A DNA stretch of 64,000 bases, from the NCBI RefSeq assembly GCF_964019385.1, contig NC_088653.1, positions 9,929,790-9,993,789 on the forward strand, read 5' to 3'. This DNA is from Sycon ciliatum. Lineage: Eukaryota > Porifera > Calcarea > Leucosolenida > Sycettidae. This document shows positions 23,095 through 33,069 of this stretch, piece by piece. The notes beneath the pieces are model-generated. The model did no database searches and was not told where the DNA came from. It was given only the letters and a program-made list of their open reading frames with translations. Numbering within the stretch: the stretch's first letter is position 1; the number at the start of each line of letters is the position of its first letter. The position numbers and the translations under genes were made by a program.

Positions 23095-24008
23095 ATGCCC
23101 GGAGCTACCACGAGAACTAACTATCGTGTATCAGCCTTGCCTGAATCTGAGACGAAAATGTTGGGCTCCCTGCCTAGTCTCGAGTCGGATGTATCGGCAG
23201 TGCTAAAAAGTCTGGCCGCACTTTTCTCCGAGGGCGCCGATCGCGAGGATCGCCTGAACAATAGGTTCGATGAGCTATCCAGACAAGTATCTAAGCTGAA
23301 GGCGGAGGTAGCCTCTCTCAAAGAATCCCCCATTGCCGCGGCGAAAGCACCTCAGCCATGCCAGCCAGGACGTACTACGAACCGTGATCGTACCCGTACT
23401 GACCCCCGCACAGCCTGCAGGCCATGTACCAGGAGTTCGAGTAGATCTACCAGCACGCTGAACCAAGGTCCAGCATCCGATGCGCCCCGTGCTGAATTTG
23501 AAAATGATGCTCGCCCAGCAGGCAGTCCTGTCCACAATGTGGATAGCGTGAACGAGAGTGACGCGGATGACGGTTTTCAGCAGCCGCGGAGACGAAAGCG
23601 CAACAAGAGCACAAAGGTGTTGCAGCCCATCTCCGACGATGCATGGAAACTCATTGCAATTGAGCCCCACAGAGCGAAGAGAGCTGTCGTGTATGTTGGT
23701 AATCTCAGCAGGGAGACAACTGAAGACCGGTTACGAAAAAATTTGTTGATTTGCGTAGCAGGGCCGTCAACTCCGACACACCAGTAGTGCTCCATACCTC
23801 TAGCATGCATGTCAATGATAGCGGCTGCATATCTGCAACAGCGATGGTGGATGCCAGCTCCCTGCATATCCTGCTGGCTGCCAACTTCTGGCCAAGGCCA
23901 CTTTACTGCAGGAGGTGGACCTGCCACACATCCGACAGTCATAAGACGGCACCAGGGTCAGCTCAGCCTGGTTGCGCACCAACTTTGCCAACCAATGATA
24001 AAGAATGA
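23095..24008 (+). pseudogene. LINE ORF1 (coiled-coil RNA-binding protein)
   Basis: Starts MPGATTRTNYRVSALPESET. Residues about 20-85 form a heptad-rich coiled coil (SLESDVSAVLKSLAALF and DELSRQVSKLKAEVASLKE), expected to trimerise ORF1p. A Ser/Arg/Pro-rich linker follows, then AVVYVGNLSRETTEDRLR, which reads like the first strand and helix of an RRM. A frameshift at about 23750 moves the rest to another frame (RSRAVNSDTPVVLHTSSMH to 24008). The stop TGA at 24006-24008 overlaps the ORF2 ATG at 24005. The likely role is to coat LINE RNA in the RNP. Confidence 0.7.
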
Positions 24009-26960
24009 TGGCAGCACTGGGCGACCCTAAGTGTAAACTACTTCTAACTAATGCATTTGGCCTGATTTCTAAGCTTGGTGAATTCCAGCACGTAGTCACC
24101 ACACACCTACCAGACATTGCCATTGTCACGGAGACGAAGTTCACGGTAGAGAAATGTACGATTGTGGATGCCATGCTGCCAAGTTCCCAGCCGCCCATCC
24201 GTCGTGACCGTACATCACAGGGTGGAGACGTAGCTATGTTGTTGCGGTCCGGTCTGGCCTACAGACATCTGGAGCAGGTGAGCTGCGGTGATCTGGAGGT
24301 CATATGGATTACTGTCCAACTACAATCAGGCAACAACGTAGTGGTGTGTGCCGCTTACCGGCCAGGCTCGTGTTCTGACAGCGACATCTCCATGATCTGG
24401 CATATTGATAGCACACTTGACAGAGTGCGGGAGCAAGGATCTAACATCATTATTGCCGGCGATTTCAATGTGCACAACCGAGCTTGGATCCACAGCACCA
24501 GGACGAGCATTGCTGGTGAAGCTGCAGAGGACATGTGCGCACTGCATGGTCTCAACATGTACTGGAACCCACCCGCGATGCTAACACGTTGGACTTGGTC
24601 ATGACGGACTTCCAAGATCCCGTCCACATTCAGGAAAAAAAAAAGTAAATTATCGTATCCGTTCCTGAAAGGAACTCACAATGGCCGCTAACACCCGATA
24701 AACCCTAGCGGCAGACGTGGACCACATTCAGGTACTGCCCCCAATTGGCAAGTCTGACCATGCTGTCATCATAGCTACATGTAGTTCTCAGCTGCAGAGA
24801 GAGAAGAGCACGCGGAGAACCGTCTGGCGCTACAAGAAAGCAGGCTGGCCTCGCCTACAGCACTTCTACCGAACCACAGATTGGGACGCATTGCACTCAC
24901 CTGATGTTGATGAATGCACCCGGGCGGTGACTAGCCACATTCTTCTGGGTATGCAGAAGTTCATACCATCTCGGAGACTTGTAGCACGCCCATCTGATAA
25001 ACCATGGTGGACACCGGAATGCTCTGACGCTGTCAAAGAGAAGCAGAGAGCTTGGCGGCATTGGCGCTCACAACCTTGTGTTGCTAATTAGAGCACATAC
25101 AAGATAGCCTGCACAAATCCCCGCCTCCTCATTTCTGCTGCAAAGTCAATCCACCGTCAGCGTATTCGAGCTCGACTGCAAGCAGGTTGTGCAAACGATA
25201 AAGAGTGGTGGAAAACTCTGAAGCAAGCCAGTGGCCATGGACGCAACTCTGGCATACCTACTATCATCGATCATGATGGCAAATAACACTCCACCAATAG
25301 TAGCAAAGCTGAGGCGTTTGGGAAGGATTTTGCTGGGAAATGCTCTCTTGTGGATGATTTCGAGGATGAGCCTTTCCCACATGTACAGCCTAAGTCTACA
25401 GCCCCCTTGTACCAAGTGAATATCAGGGAACCAGCTGTAGCCCGAGCCCTCCGTCAGCTTGAGACCTCCTAAGCAACAGGACCTGACAACATCCCAGCTT
25501 GTGTCCTCAAGACGTGTGCAAACGAGCTTGCTGCCCCCCCCCCCCCCCCCCTAGCACGCCTCTTTGCCATGTGTTTCTCTATTGGAAGACAACCGGTAGA
25601 CTGGAAAGAGGCCAGAATAGTTCCAGTTCACAAGAAGAACTCCCGTTCACCCATCAGCCACTACCAACCAGTGTCCCTACTCAACATTATCTCAAAGGTA
25701 ATGGAAGGCATTGTGAACCTCGCAATCATGAACTTTCTAGATCGCCATAATTTTCTATCTGCAAGGCAATATGGATTCCGCTGACGCCTTGGAACTGCAG
25801 ATGTCCTGACGCTCCTACATCAGCAATGGAGTAGAGCTGCCGGTGCGGGAGGCTCAGCCCGTGTTCTTGCAATAGACATAGCTGGAGCATTTGATAAGGT
25901 GTCCCACAAAGGTGTGATTCACAAAGCTGCTGTCTATGGGCTCAGGGGCCACCTTTTAACCTGGTTGACCGACTATCTATCAGCTCGGCATCTCCATGCA
26001 GTCGTATCTGGCCATGAGTCTAATGTCTTTTCCATTACCGCTGGTGTTCCTCAAGGAAGTATACTGGGGCCTACTCTGTTCTTGTTATACGTGAATGACA
26101 GTGACACTACTCTAGGAGAGGGTGTAGATCTCGCTGTCTATGCGGACATCACCACGCTGTATCAGTGTCTCGCAGTGGGTGCGGACGTGAATGAACAAAG
26201 TCGTGTTTTTCAGCATGCAGTGGATGACCTCTCCGCCTGGAAGATCTCATTTGAGCCCACCAATCCCAGACCCTCACCATTGATCACCATTGGCCACGTC
26301 GGCAGCTCCCAGCCGACTCCTTCGATGGAGTACCAGTTGTGGAGGTAGCAGAGCTCAAGCTCCTAGGAGTCCAGTTCGACACACAGTTGTCTTTCCACCA
26401 GCATTTGCGCTCTGTAGCCGTAAGTGCTCGCCAGCGGTTACACTTCCTGAACAGAGCTGCCCCCATCCTTGATGTTCGTGGAAGAGAGCGGGTCTACAAA
26501 GGCTTCGTCAGACCAGTAATGGAATACTGCCCGTTGGTCTGGATGTGGGCAGCCACTACAACCCTTCGCCAGCTCGATGCAGTTCAGTTACGAGCTCTCA
26601 AGATCATCTCTCGTGAGTCATGGCTCCCAAATCTGGCCCTCCGCCGTGCTGTTGCTGCTCACACGTACTTATACAAGCTCCAGTGCCTCCCAACTAGCTC
26701 ACCACTGCGAGCAATGATCCCTGCCGTTGCACCAGAGCTGCAAGGGCATCCTCACATAAATCAGCAGAGCCGGATTTGCCATGAATTGCAGTTTGCCATG
26801 CCCCGCAACCGTCACTCACGTAACAGCGTACAGCATTTCCGTCCGCCATCGTTGAGGATTGAAATCGCCTTCCTCCAGAGCTCATCACAGCACCACTTAC
26901 TCTACCTCGCCTCCAGCAGTTCAAATAAGGCGTTCATAAGTATCTGCGATCTGCTGACTG
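24005..26960 (+). pseudogene. LINE ORF2 (endonuclease + reverse transcriptase)
   Basis: Endonuclease at 24005-24600 and 24733-24780: VTETKF, CAAYRPGS, IIAGDFNVHNRAW, KSDHAV. RT at 25400-26960: VPVHKKNS, ISHYQPVSLLNIISKVME, LAIDIAGAFDKVSH, TAGVPQGSILGPTLFLLYVND, then YAD-I at 26139-26150 where the other copy has YADD. The thumb and C-terminus (YKGFVRPVMEYCPLVW) continue to about 26960. Interruptions: the 87-bp insertion at 24635-24721; stops near 25090, 25470 and 25783; a C-run at 25532-25550; a frameshift near 26265. Loss of the second catalytic Asp alone would inactivate RT. Confidence 0.8.
24635..24721 (-). ncRNA. Retroposed small structured RNA, identity unknown
   Basis: 87-bp insertion in ORF2 flanked by an exact 11-bp duplication, CCACATTCAGG (24624-24634 and 24722-24732). 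In minus sense it is about 77 nt followed by ten T. It folds into a 7-bp stem (GCCGCTA/TAGCGGC), a 6-bp hairpin (GTTCCT-TTC-AGGAAC), a single-stranded GATAATTTAC and the T10 end. The 3' oligo-T resembles a Pol III terminator; no clear A or B box is seen. The target duplication argues for LINE-driven insertion of a cellular RNA. I do not recognise the RNA. Confidence 0.5.
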
Positions 26961-26985
26961 GTATTGGGCCTCTACGCACCTGTGA

Positions 26986-26989
<4 letters not shown>

Positions 26990-27062
<73 letters not shown>

Positions 27063-27087
27063 GTGTGCGTGCGTGTGTGTGTGTGTA

Positions 27088-27136
<49 letters not shown>

Positions 27137-27228
27137 GTACTTGTGTGTGTGTGTGTGTGTTTGTGTGTGCGTGTGTGTGCGTGCGTGTGTGTGTGTGTAT
27201 AGTGTGTGTGTGTGTGTGTGTATAAATA
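26990..27228. repeat. (TG)n compound tail of LINE copy 1
   Basis: TG array with TATAGTGTG and TATATATAGTACTTG interruptions. It starts at the same base after CACCTGTGATCTG as in copy 2 (33071). Confidence 0.9.
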
Positions 27229-27229
27229 G

Positions 27230-27465
27230 TGTGTCCCATATGGTGCAGTGGTATATGCAGCGATTTCCAATCGATAGATTGCGGGTTCGATTCCCGACGA
27301 TTATGGTCACACACGTCTTTCTTCTCTTTCTCAGACTCTTCCTGACTTTTCTTTCATTCTCCTGGGTGGTTACCAACAGCCAGTGCATGCCGGAGTATGT
27401 GGTGTGATGTGTGTGCGGGAAAAAAAGAAAAAAAAGAAAAAAATGAAAAAAGACCAAAAAAAGGG
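27230..27465 (+). mobile_element. tRNA-derived SINE candidate
   Basis: tRNA-like head with A box TGGTGCAGTGGT (27241-27252) and B box GGTTCGATTCC (27284-27294) at tRNA spacing. An anticodon-like loop TTTCCAA would give UCC. Acceptor, D and anticodon stems have mismatches, so it is not a good functional tRNA. About 120 bp of unrelated body follow, then an A-rich tail with G interruptions (27419-27463). Head, body and A-tail is the SINE layout. No TSD identified. Confidence 0.6.
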
Positions 27466-27609
27466 ATTCACTGGCCAGAAATTGTCACTCCAAATAGCTG
27501 TATGGTGTAGACCAGGCTGAATAGTGACGGTCAATTCTTCAGCCTTGCAAGCTGTTGAATGGTGTAATCCCAGCACAAGTTGCTATGGCTTCTGCTGTAG
27601 CATTGCTAT

Positions 27610-27626
27610 CATCGCCTCCGGCGATG
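27610..27626 (+). promoter_or_regulatory. 3'-end stem-loop of an RTE-like LINE relic
   Basis: Perfect 7-bp hairpin CATCGCC-TCC-GGCGATG followed by GGCGTCAAAGGTGAAGG and a TG array. Covaries with 13152-13168. No coding remnant was recognised upstream. Confidence 0.5.
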
Positions 27627-27655
27627 GGCGTCAAAGGTGAAGGTATAAATAGTAC

Positions 27656-27695
<40 letters not shown>

Positions 27696-27778
27696 TGTGT
27701 GTGTGTGTATAGTACTGGTGTGTGTGTGAATGTGTGTGTGTGTGTGAATGTGTGTGTGTATAGTATGTGTGTGTAATA

Positions 27779-27833
<55 letters not shown>

Positions 27834-27887
27834 CTGTTCGCGTGTGCGTGTGTGTGTGTGTGTGCCGGCGTGCGTGTGTGTATGATT
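27656..27887. repeat. (TG)n microsatellite, compound
   Basis: TG array with TATAGTACTGG and GAATG interruptions following the stem-loop at 27610. Confidence 0.9.
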
Positions 27888-28300
27888 TCGGATACCTGCT
27901 GCTGGGCGTATGCAGTCAATGTATGGTGTACCTGAACCTCAACTTTTTCCTCCCATTGAAAAACATTCCGTGACCGTGCTGCCACCCTTATTTCACATTT
28001 GCTCTGTAGTGCTCCTGCTCATTTTTTTATATTTTCATATTTTTCTATTTTTCTGCTTGGCGCGCATGAGCAGTGCTGAGGCCGAAACCCCTGGTCGGTT
28101 TAGCTGCTCTTGCCCCGCCTCCACTGCTTCGGCTGCCATCGCTATGTGCATCTCTGTGCGTTTTTGCCGGCGTTTGCACCATGATTCTTTGTGGTTATCT
28201 TGTTAAAACAGTGTGTGTGTTTGTGTGTGTGTTTGTTTGTGTTTGTGTGTGTGTGTGTTATCCCATCACTAGTTGCCGTTTCTAACGTAGCTGTTCTTTA
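27888..28300. other. Spacer, possible LINE 3' region
   Basis: No clear domain. A short + strand Cys/His-bearing frame ends near 28206 (CISVRFCRRLHHDSLWLSC), which could be a decayed C2H2 tail of the RTE-like family. A TG run lies at 28211-28258. Confidence 0.35.
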
Positions 28301-28318
28301 CCATTGCTTCTGCGATGG
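28301..28318 (+). promoter_or_regulatory. 3'-end stem-loop of an RTE-like LINE relic
   Basis: CCATTGC-TTCT-GCGATGG, seven pairs including one T-G, followed by GCAGGTCTGAGATC and TG repeats. Same position relative to the tail as 13152 and 27610. Confidence 0.5.
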
Positions 28319-28344
28319 GCAGGTCTGAGATCTGGGATCTGAGG

Positions 28345-28390
28345 TGTGTGTGTGTGTGTGTTTGTGTGTGTATGTGTGTGTGTGTGTGTG

Positions 28391-28479
<89 letters not shown>

Positions 28480-28507
28480 ATGCATGCATGAGTGTGTGTG
28501 TGTGTGC
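28345..28507. repeat. (TG)n microsatellite
   Basis: Nearly pure TG array ending about 80 bp before the second ankyrin exon, as at the first exon. Confidence 0.95.
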
Positions 28508-28587
28508 AAGGGTTCGTGTGCATCAACATGTGTATGAATGTGGGTATGTGTGTCCATGTCTTGTCTTTAATTTGCTGCTACTTCCAG

Positions 28588-28686
28588 GATGGTGAAACAC
28601 CATTACATCGAGTAGCAGCGTTTGGTACTGTTTCCACAGCGGAATATCTTCTCACTTCTGGACATTCGTTGCAACCAAGGAATAAT
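28588..28686 (+). CDS. Ankyrin-repeat exon (copy 2)
   Basis: A 99-bp phase-0 exon encoding one 33-residue ankyrin repeat: acceptor CTACTTCCAG before 28588, donor GTAAGTCAG from 28687. It reads DGETPLHRVAAFGTVSTAEY and then LLTSGHSLQPRNN. 18 of 33 residues, with many synonymous differences elsewhere, match the exon at 3613-3711. The first 25 intron bases after each donor are also alike, and both acceptors share GCTACTTCCAG. The likely gene is a multi-ankyrin protein with one exon per repeat. Neither exon has a stop, so both may be functional. The other exons must lie outside the window or were missed. Confidence 0.85.
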
Positions 28687-29139
28687 GTAAGTCAGATTAT
28701 CGCTGATGCATGCTCGTTTTTATGAGCAGAAAGAAGAATTACGCAGTTGAATACTTTTTTGCGAGTAAACTTCCGTGCCTTCTCTTCATGTTGTGACGTA
28801 CCTTTTTCCCTTACATTGTCTCCTTCCGCATCAACAAGGTAATATAGCGGCATGAGCAAATGAGAGCAAGAACAATGAATTATGTATAGGCATGATGTAT
28901 ATTGGTCACGTATTAATCATCGTTGTTTTTAGCTATTCTGCTTTGACCTGGTTTTATCACTACATTGCTGTCCATAATTTATTGTGAAAAAGGAGAAGGA
29001 AAAAATGTTCCGAGTTATGACTAACTGCCCACCAATGTAACCAGATCTTATACAGTCAATGAGTGCGACCATTTTTTATATTTATTTACAATGAACACAG
29101 CTCACAGGCAAAGACAAAAAAAATGCATAGTGGGAGCAT
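28687..29139. other. Intronic spacer, no recognised gene
   Basis: Begins with intron sequence homologous to 3712-3760 and continues as AT-rich unique sequence. No other feature seen. Confidence 0.5.
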
Positions 29140-29440
29140 AGCGATGGTAAGGCTTTTTGCCCTCAGCCAACCTGAGGTCTCGACGTCATGGGGACATAAA
29201 ACACACCAAAAAGAAAGAAGAAGAAACAATTGAAACAAGGCACCGATAACAACAGATTATTGCGTAGAAAGACTCACTGCGAGCCGGAGGACTTCGTGGT
29301 CATCAGTGGGAATCTGGTCGAGGTGCACCACTGGGAGGCCGGACTTCACCCATACAGCAATGCCGCCGCCAAATGCATCCCGGTCACGTTGGATGGGAAG
29401 CGAGTATCCTGGAAATATCGTTTCAGAGGCTTGTTGTTGT
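29140..29440 (-). pseudogene. LINE endonuclease fragment plus 3' end
   Basis: Minus strand 29432-29240 reads FPGYSLPIQRDRDAFGGGIA and then VWVKSGLPVVHLDQIPTDDH, the central part of an EEP endonuclease. It passes directly into a 3' untranslated block with CGTCGAGACCTCAGG (29188-29170), also found at the 3' ends of the minus-strand LINEs near 36970 and 58975. The RT is missing, so this copy has an internal deletion. Its 5' side is cut by the tail of the next LINE. Confidence 0.6.
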
Positions 29441-29640
29441 TGTTTGGCTTTATTTAAAGTGGAGTTCCAAAACAGGCCTTAACCTAATGACAATGGTCCC
29501 ACTGATAATAAGAAAAGAAAAATATATAATAATAAGCGGACAGACAGAACCAAGAAGAAGATACAGCTGTAGTTAGATAACTAATATGAGCACGGCAGCA
29601 GGGGAAAAAAAGTCACAAGCACGGCAACCGGGAAGAAAGG

Positions 29641-29790
<150 letters not shown>

Positions 29791-29812
29791 TAGTGAAGCA
29801 GATGAGGTCATC

Positions 29813-31411
29813 CTAGTTGACGGTACTGCCTAACAGAAAGGCCAGGCTTAGCGATTTGAAAGTGGAGCGCTTTCTTTCGAGGCGTGCTGTGTCTGGGAGC
29901 TGGTTCCACAGGATAGCTCCAGCATGGCTAATGCGCTTAGCTGAGGATGCAGTGGGGGAGACAGGAATGATGAGTAACTTGCTGCTCCCTCCTCGTGTTC
30001 GGAGAGAGGGACTACGGGTGAAAAAGCTTGCAAACAGAGTACTTGAAGATTTGTTCAGGCAGCGCCAAATGAATACAAGAATGTGCATGTGGGTGTATAT
30101 GCTGAGGGTATGGGCATTCATGCGTTCAAGTAAGGGAGCCGTGTGAGTGCGAGGGGCTGCCCTGCACACCGAGCGAGCCGCACGTTTGAACAAACTATTT
30201 AGGCGCTTATCCTGATAAGACGATAAGAAAGGGGCATAGGCAGCAGATGCATAGTCAAATTCTGATAGTATAAAGGACCTGAAAAACTGAACACGGCAAG
30301 AAAAAGGCAAACATGCTGCACTTCGATTTAGTAGCCCAATCTTAGCGGCAACGCGGCGTGCAACATGGCTTGTCATGGTGTTCCAGCTCATGTCTGAGTC
30401 GAAATGTAGGCCAAGATACTTGGCCGTTTTCACAACAGGCAGCGTCTGCCCATTACGAATGACATGCAGCTCAAGTGCTTGAGATGGGGATGGGGGAATA
30501 GGCAATATCTGTGTCTTTCTTTCATTAAGAATTAAACCACGGCCCTTCAGCCAGGTGGCCAGGTGCTGAACAGCAGCTGAAAGGTGTGCAGAAACAGCTT
30601 CCGCAGACTCTCTGCTACATCGTATAGAGATGTCATCAGCAAACTGGATTGCTCCCACATTAAACGGTGATAGTTCTTCTGCTATGCCGCGGGCATAGAC
30701 AATAAATAGCAGTGGGCCCAGTACCGACCCCTGGGGGACACCTGAGTAACTGGTGTACGGGAGACTTCTAGTCTGGCCAACCTGAACGTACTGTTCTCTA
30801 TCAGAGAGGTAATCCACCAGCCAACAGAGTGCCGTGTCGCAGATGCCAAGTTCGAACAGATCTTGCACAAGAGTTTGATGTTTCACTTTATCGAATGCCT
30901 TTGACATATCAACAAAGGCTACACCTGTGTAGAGTCTGTTCATACGGGCCTCACAGATACCTTCCACAGCTAGCACTAGTGCGTCGGATGTAGAGTGGTG
31001 GGATCTGTAGCCGAATTGAGTTGGCGGGAATAAATTGCTCTGGACTATATATCGTGTGAGTTGCTCGTGGACTATCCTTTCCAACACTTTGGATGCAATC
31101 GATAACAAGGACACTGGTCGATGATTCTTTGGCATGCTCGGATCTCCGCCTTTGAAGAGTGGCGATATCCTAGCACTTTTCATCTGGGCAGGAAATATGC
31201 CCTCTCTCAGGGACTTGTTAAAGATCAAAGTCAGGGATGGCGCCAGTACGTCTGCATGTGCGCGGAGAAGGGCTGCAGAAATGTCATCATCACCGCTGGA
31301 CTTGGCCGGATTTAAACGTTCGAGGAGCTTCCTCACTCTGGCAATAGACACTGGCGCAAAGGCTGTCAGATCAGTGCTTGAGGCGGGCCCGTAGGGAAAT
31401 GAGAGATGCAC
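29813..31411 (-). CDS. LINE reverse transcriptase, 532-codon open frame
   Basis: Best-preserved RT in the window. RT copies LINE RNA onto nicked genomic DNA. Motifs: NPAKSSGDDDISAALLRAH (about residue 35), RISPLFKGGDPSMPKNHRPV (80-105), GVAFVDMSKAFDKVKHQTL (160-178, first catalytic Asp), [20 protein letters not shown] (223-242), GAIQFADDIS (about 255-264, catalytic FADD), then KTAKYLGLHFDSDMSW and a C-terminus typical of CR1/jockey-group LINEs ending LLGSTVN. The codon chosen as start (31411) is only the first ATG after an upstream stop near 31485; real translation began further upstream, with the endonuclease. There are no internal stops over 1.6 kb, so the copy is young. Confidence 0.85.
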   Translation of the reverse strand: MHLSFPYGPASSTDLTAFAPVSIARVRKLLERLNPAKSSGDDDISAALLRAHADVLAPSLTLIFNKSLREGIFPAQMKSARISPLFKGGDPSMPKNHRPVSLLSIASKVLERIVHEQLTRYIVQSNLFPPTQFGYRSHHSTSDALVLAVEGICEARMNRLYTGVAFVDMSKAFDKVKHQTLVQDLFELGICDTALCWLVDYLSDREQYVQVGQTRSLPYTSYSGVPQGSVLGPLLFIVYARGIAEELSPFNVGAIQFADDISIRCSRESAEAVSAHLSAAVQHLATWLKGRGLILNERKTQILPIPPSPSQALELHVIRNGQTLPVVKTAKYLGLHFDSDMSWNTMTSHVARRVAAKIGLLNRSAACLPFSCRVQFFRSFILSEFDYASAAYAPFLSSYQDKRLNSLFKRAARSVCRAAPRTHTAPLLERMNAHTLSIYTHMHILVFIWRCLNKSSSTLFASFFTRSPSLRTRGGSSKLLIIPVSPTASSAKRISHAGAILWNQLPDTARLERKRSTFKSLSLAFLLGSTVN

Positions 31412-31740
31412 TGGGCGGCTGGCGTCCTCTACTATCTCTGCAAAGGTGTTTCGGATGGCATCAACGGAACATTGAGGTGGCTGAGATTATCGATGTTTAC
31501 CACTCAATTCTTTGATCGTGTGCCATGTCTGTTTGGTATTGCCAGACGCAGCTCGAAACTTGGATTGGTAGTAGGTCTCTTTCTGTTGCCTATTATAGCT
31601 GGTAGCTTCCCGCCTGGCAGCCTTGAAAGCTGAGTGGGAATGTTCTGTTCCATCACTAAGCCACCTCCTATGGAGCCGGTTGCGCTTAGTCAAGAGGTGT
31701 AATAACTGGCGGTTCATCCATGGTACTGATTTTTTTTTTC

Positions 31741-33069
31741 AGCTCGGCATCTCCGTGCAGTCGTATCTAGCCATGAGTCTAATGTCTTTCCCATTACCGC
31801 TGGTGTTCCTAAAGGAAGTATACTGGAGCCTACTCTTTTCTTGTTATACGTGAATGACAGTGACACTACTCTCGGAGAGGGCGTAGATCTCGCTGTCTAT
31901 GCGGACGATACCACGCTGTATCAGTGTCTTGCAGTGGGCGCAGACGTGAATGAACAAAGCCGTGTTTTGCAGCATGCAGTGGATGACCTCTCCGCCTGGG
32001 GCAAAGCCTAGAAGATCTCATTTGAGCCCACCAATCCCAGACCCTCACCATCGATCACCATCGGCCACGTCGGCAGCTCCCAGCCATCTCCTTCGATGGA
32101 GTACCAGTTGTGGAGGAAGCAGAGCTCAAGCTCCTAGGAGTCCAGTTCGACACACAGTTGTCTTTCCACCAGCATTTGCGCTCTGTAGCCGTAAGTGCTC
32201 GCCAGCGGTTACACTTCCTGAACAGAGCTGTCCCCATCCTTGATGTTCGTGGAAGAGAGCGGGTCTACAAAGGCTTCGTCAGACCAGTAATGTAATAGTT
32301 CAATACTGCCCGTTGGTCTGGATGGGGGCTGCCACTACAACTCTTTGCCAGCTCGATGCAGTTCAGTTACGAGCTCTCAAGATCATCTCTCGTGAGTCAT
32401 GGCTCCCAAGTCTGGCCCTCCGCCGTGCAGCTGCTGCTTACACGTACCTATTCAAGCTCCAATGTCTCCCAACTAGCTCACTATTGCGAGCAATGATCCC
32501 TGCCGTTGCACCAGAGCTGCAAGGGCATCCTCTCACTCGTCAGCAGAGCCGGATTTGCCATGAATTGCAGTTTGCCATGCCCCACAACCGTCACCCGTGC
32601 AACAGCGTGCAGCGATCATTTCCGTCTGCCATCGTTGAGGAGTGGAATCGCCTTCCTCCAGAGCTCATCACAGCACCACTTACTCTACCTTCAGGGGCGT
32701 CGGAACCGGTGCGGCAGGTGCGGCCAAAGCCGCACCAATAATTTTCGAATTTTTATTTTATTTTATTTTTATTTTATTTTTTACATTTCAACCTTGTTGG
32801 TGGCTTGTCGACTCTTGTACAGGTACCATGTTTTACATCGACAATGCGGTGTATCATCAGCATGCATATTGTTTTTATTATTCTATATGGCTTTTCAGGC
32901 CTAATTTTCAAAAAATTTCACGGGGAGGACCCCCACCCCCTCTCACACTTTCGCCGCACCAATATTAAACTCCTTCCGACGCCCCTGACCTCGCCTCCAG
33001 CAGTTCAAAGAAGGCGTTCATAAGTATCTGCGATCTGTTGACTGGCATTGGGCCTCTATGCACCTGTGA

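Larger units (their letters stand above)
22947..26989 (+). mobile_element. Two-ORF non-LTR retrotransposon (copy 1)
   Basis: Full-length-looking LINE: a 5' region (22947-23094), ORF1 with a coiled coil, ORF2 with endonuclease and RT, a 3' end GCACCTGTGATCTG and a long TG tail. A second, 5'-truncated copy lies at 31741-33070, and a related antisense fragment at 33560-33950. Stops and frameshifts show it is dead. Confidence 0.8.

Noticed and set aside
24645..24716. The 87-bp insertion as a spliceosomal intron (GTAAAT...GCAG)
   Set aside because: The flanking 11-bp exact duplication and T10 end in the reverse sense indicate retroposition; an intron would not duplicate coding sequence.
27232..27310. 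Functional tRNA-Gly(UCC) gene
   Set aside because: A and B boxes are good, but acceptor, D and anticodon stems have mismatches and an A-rich-tailed body follows, so a SINE fits better.
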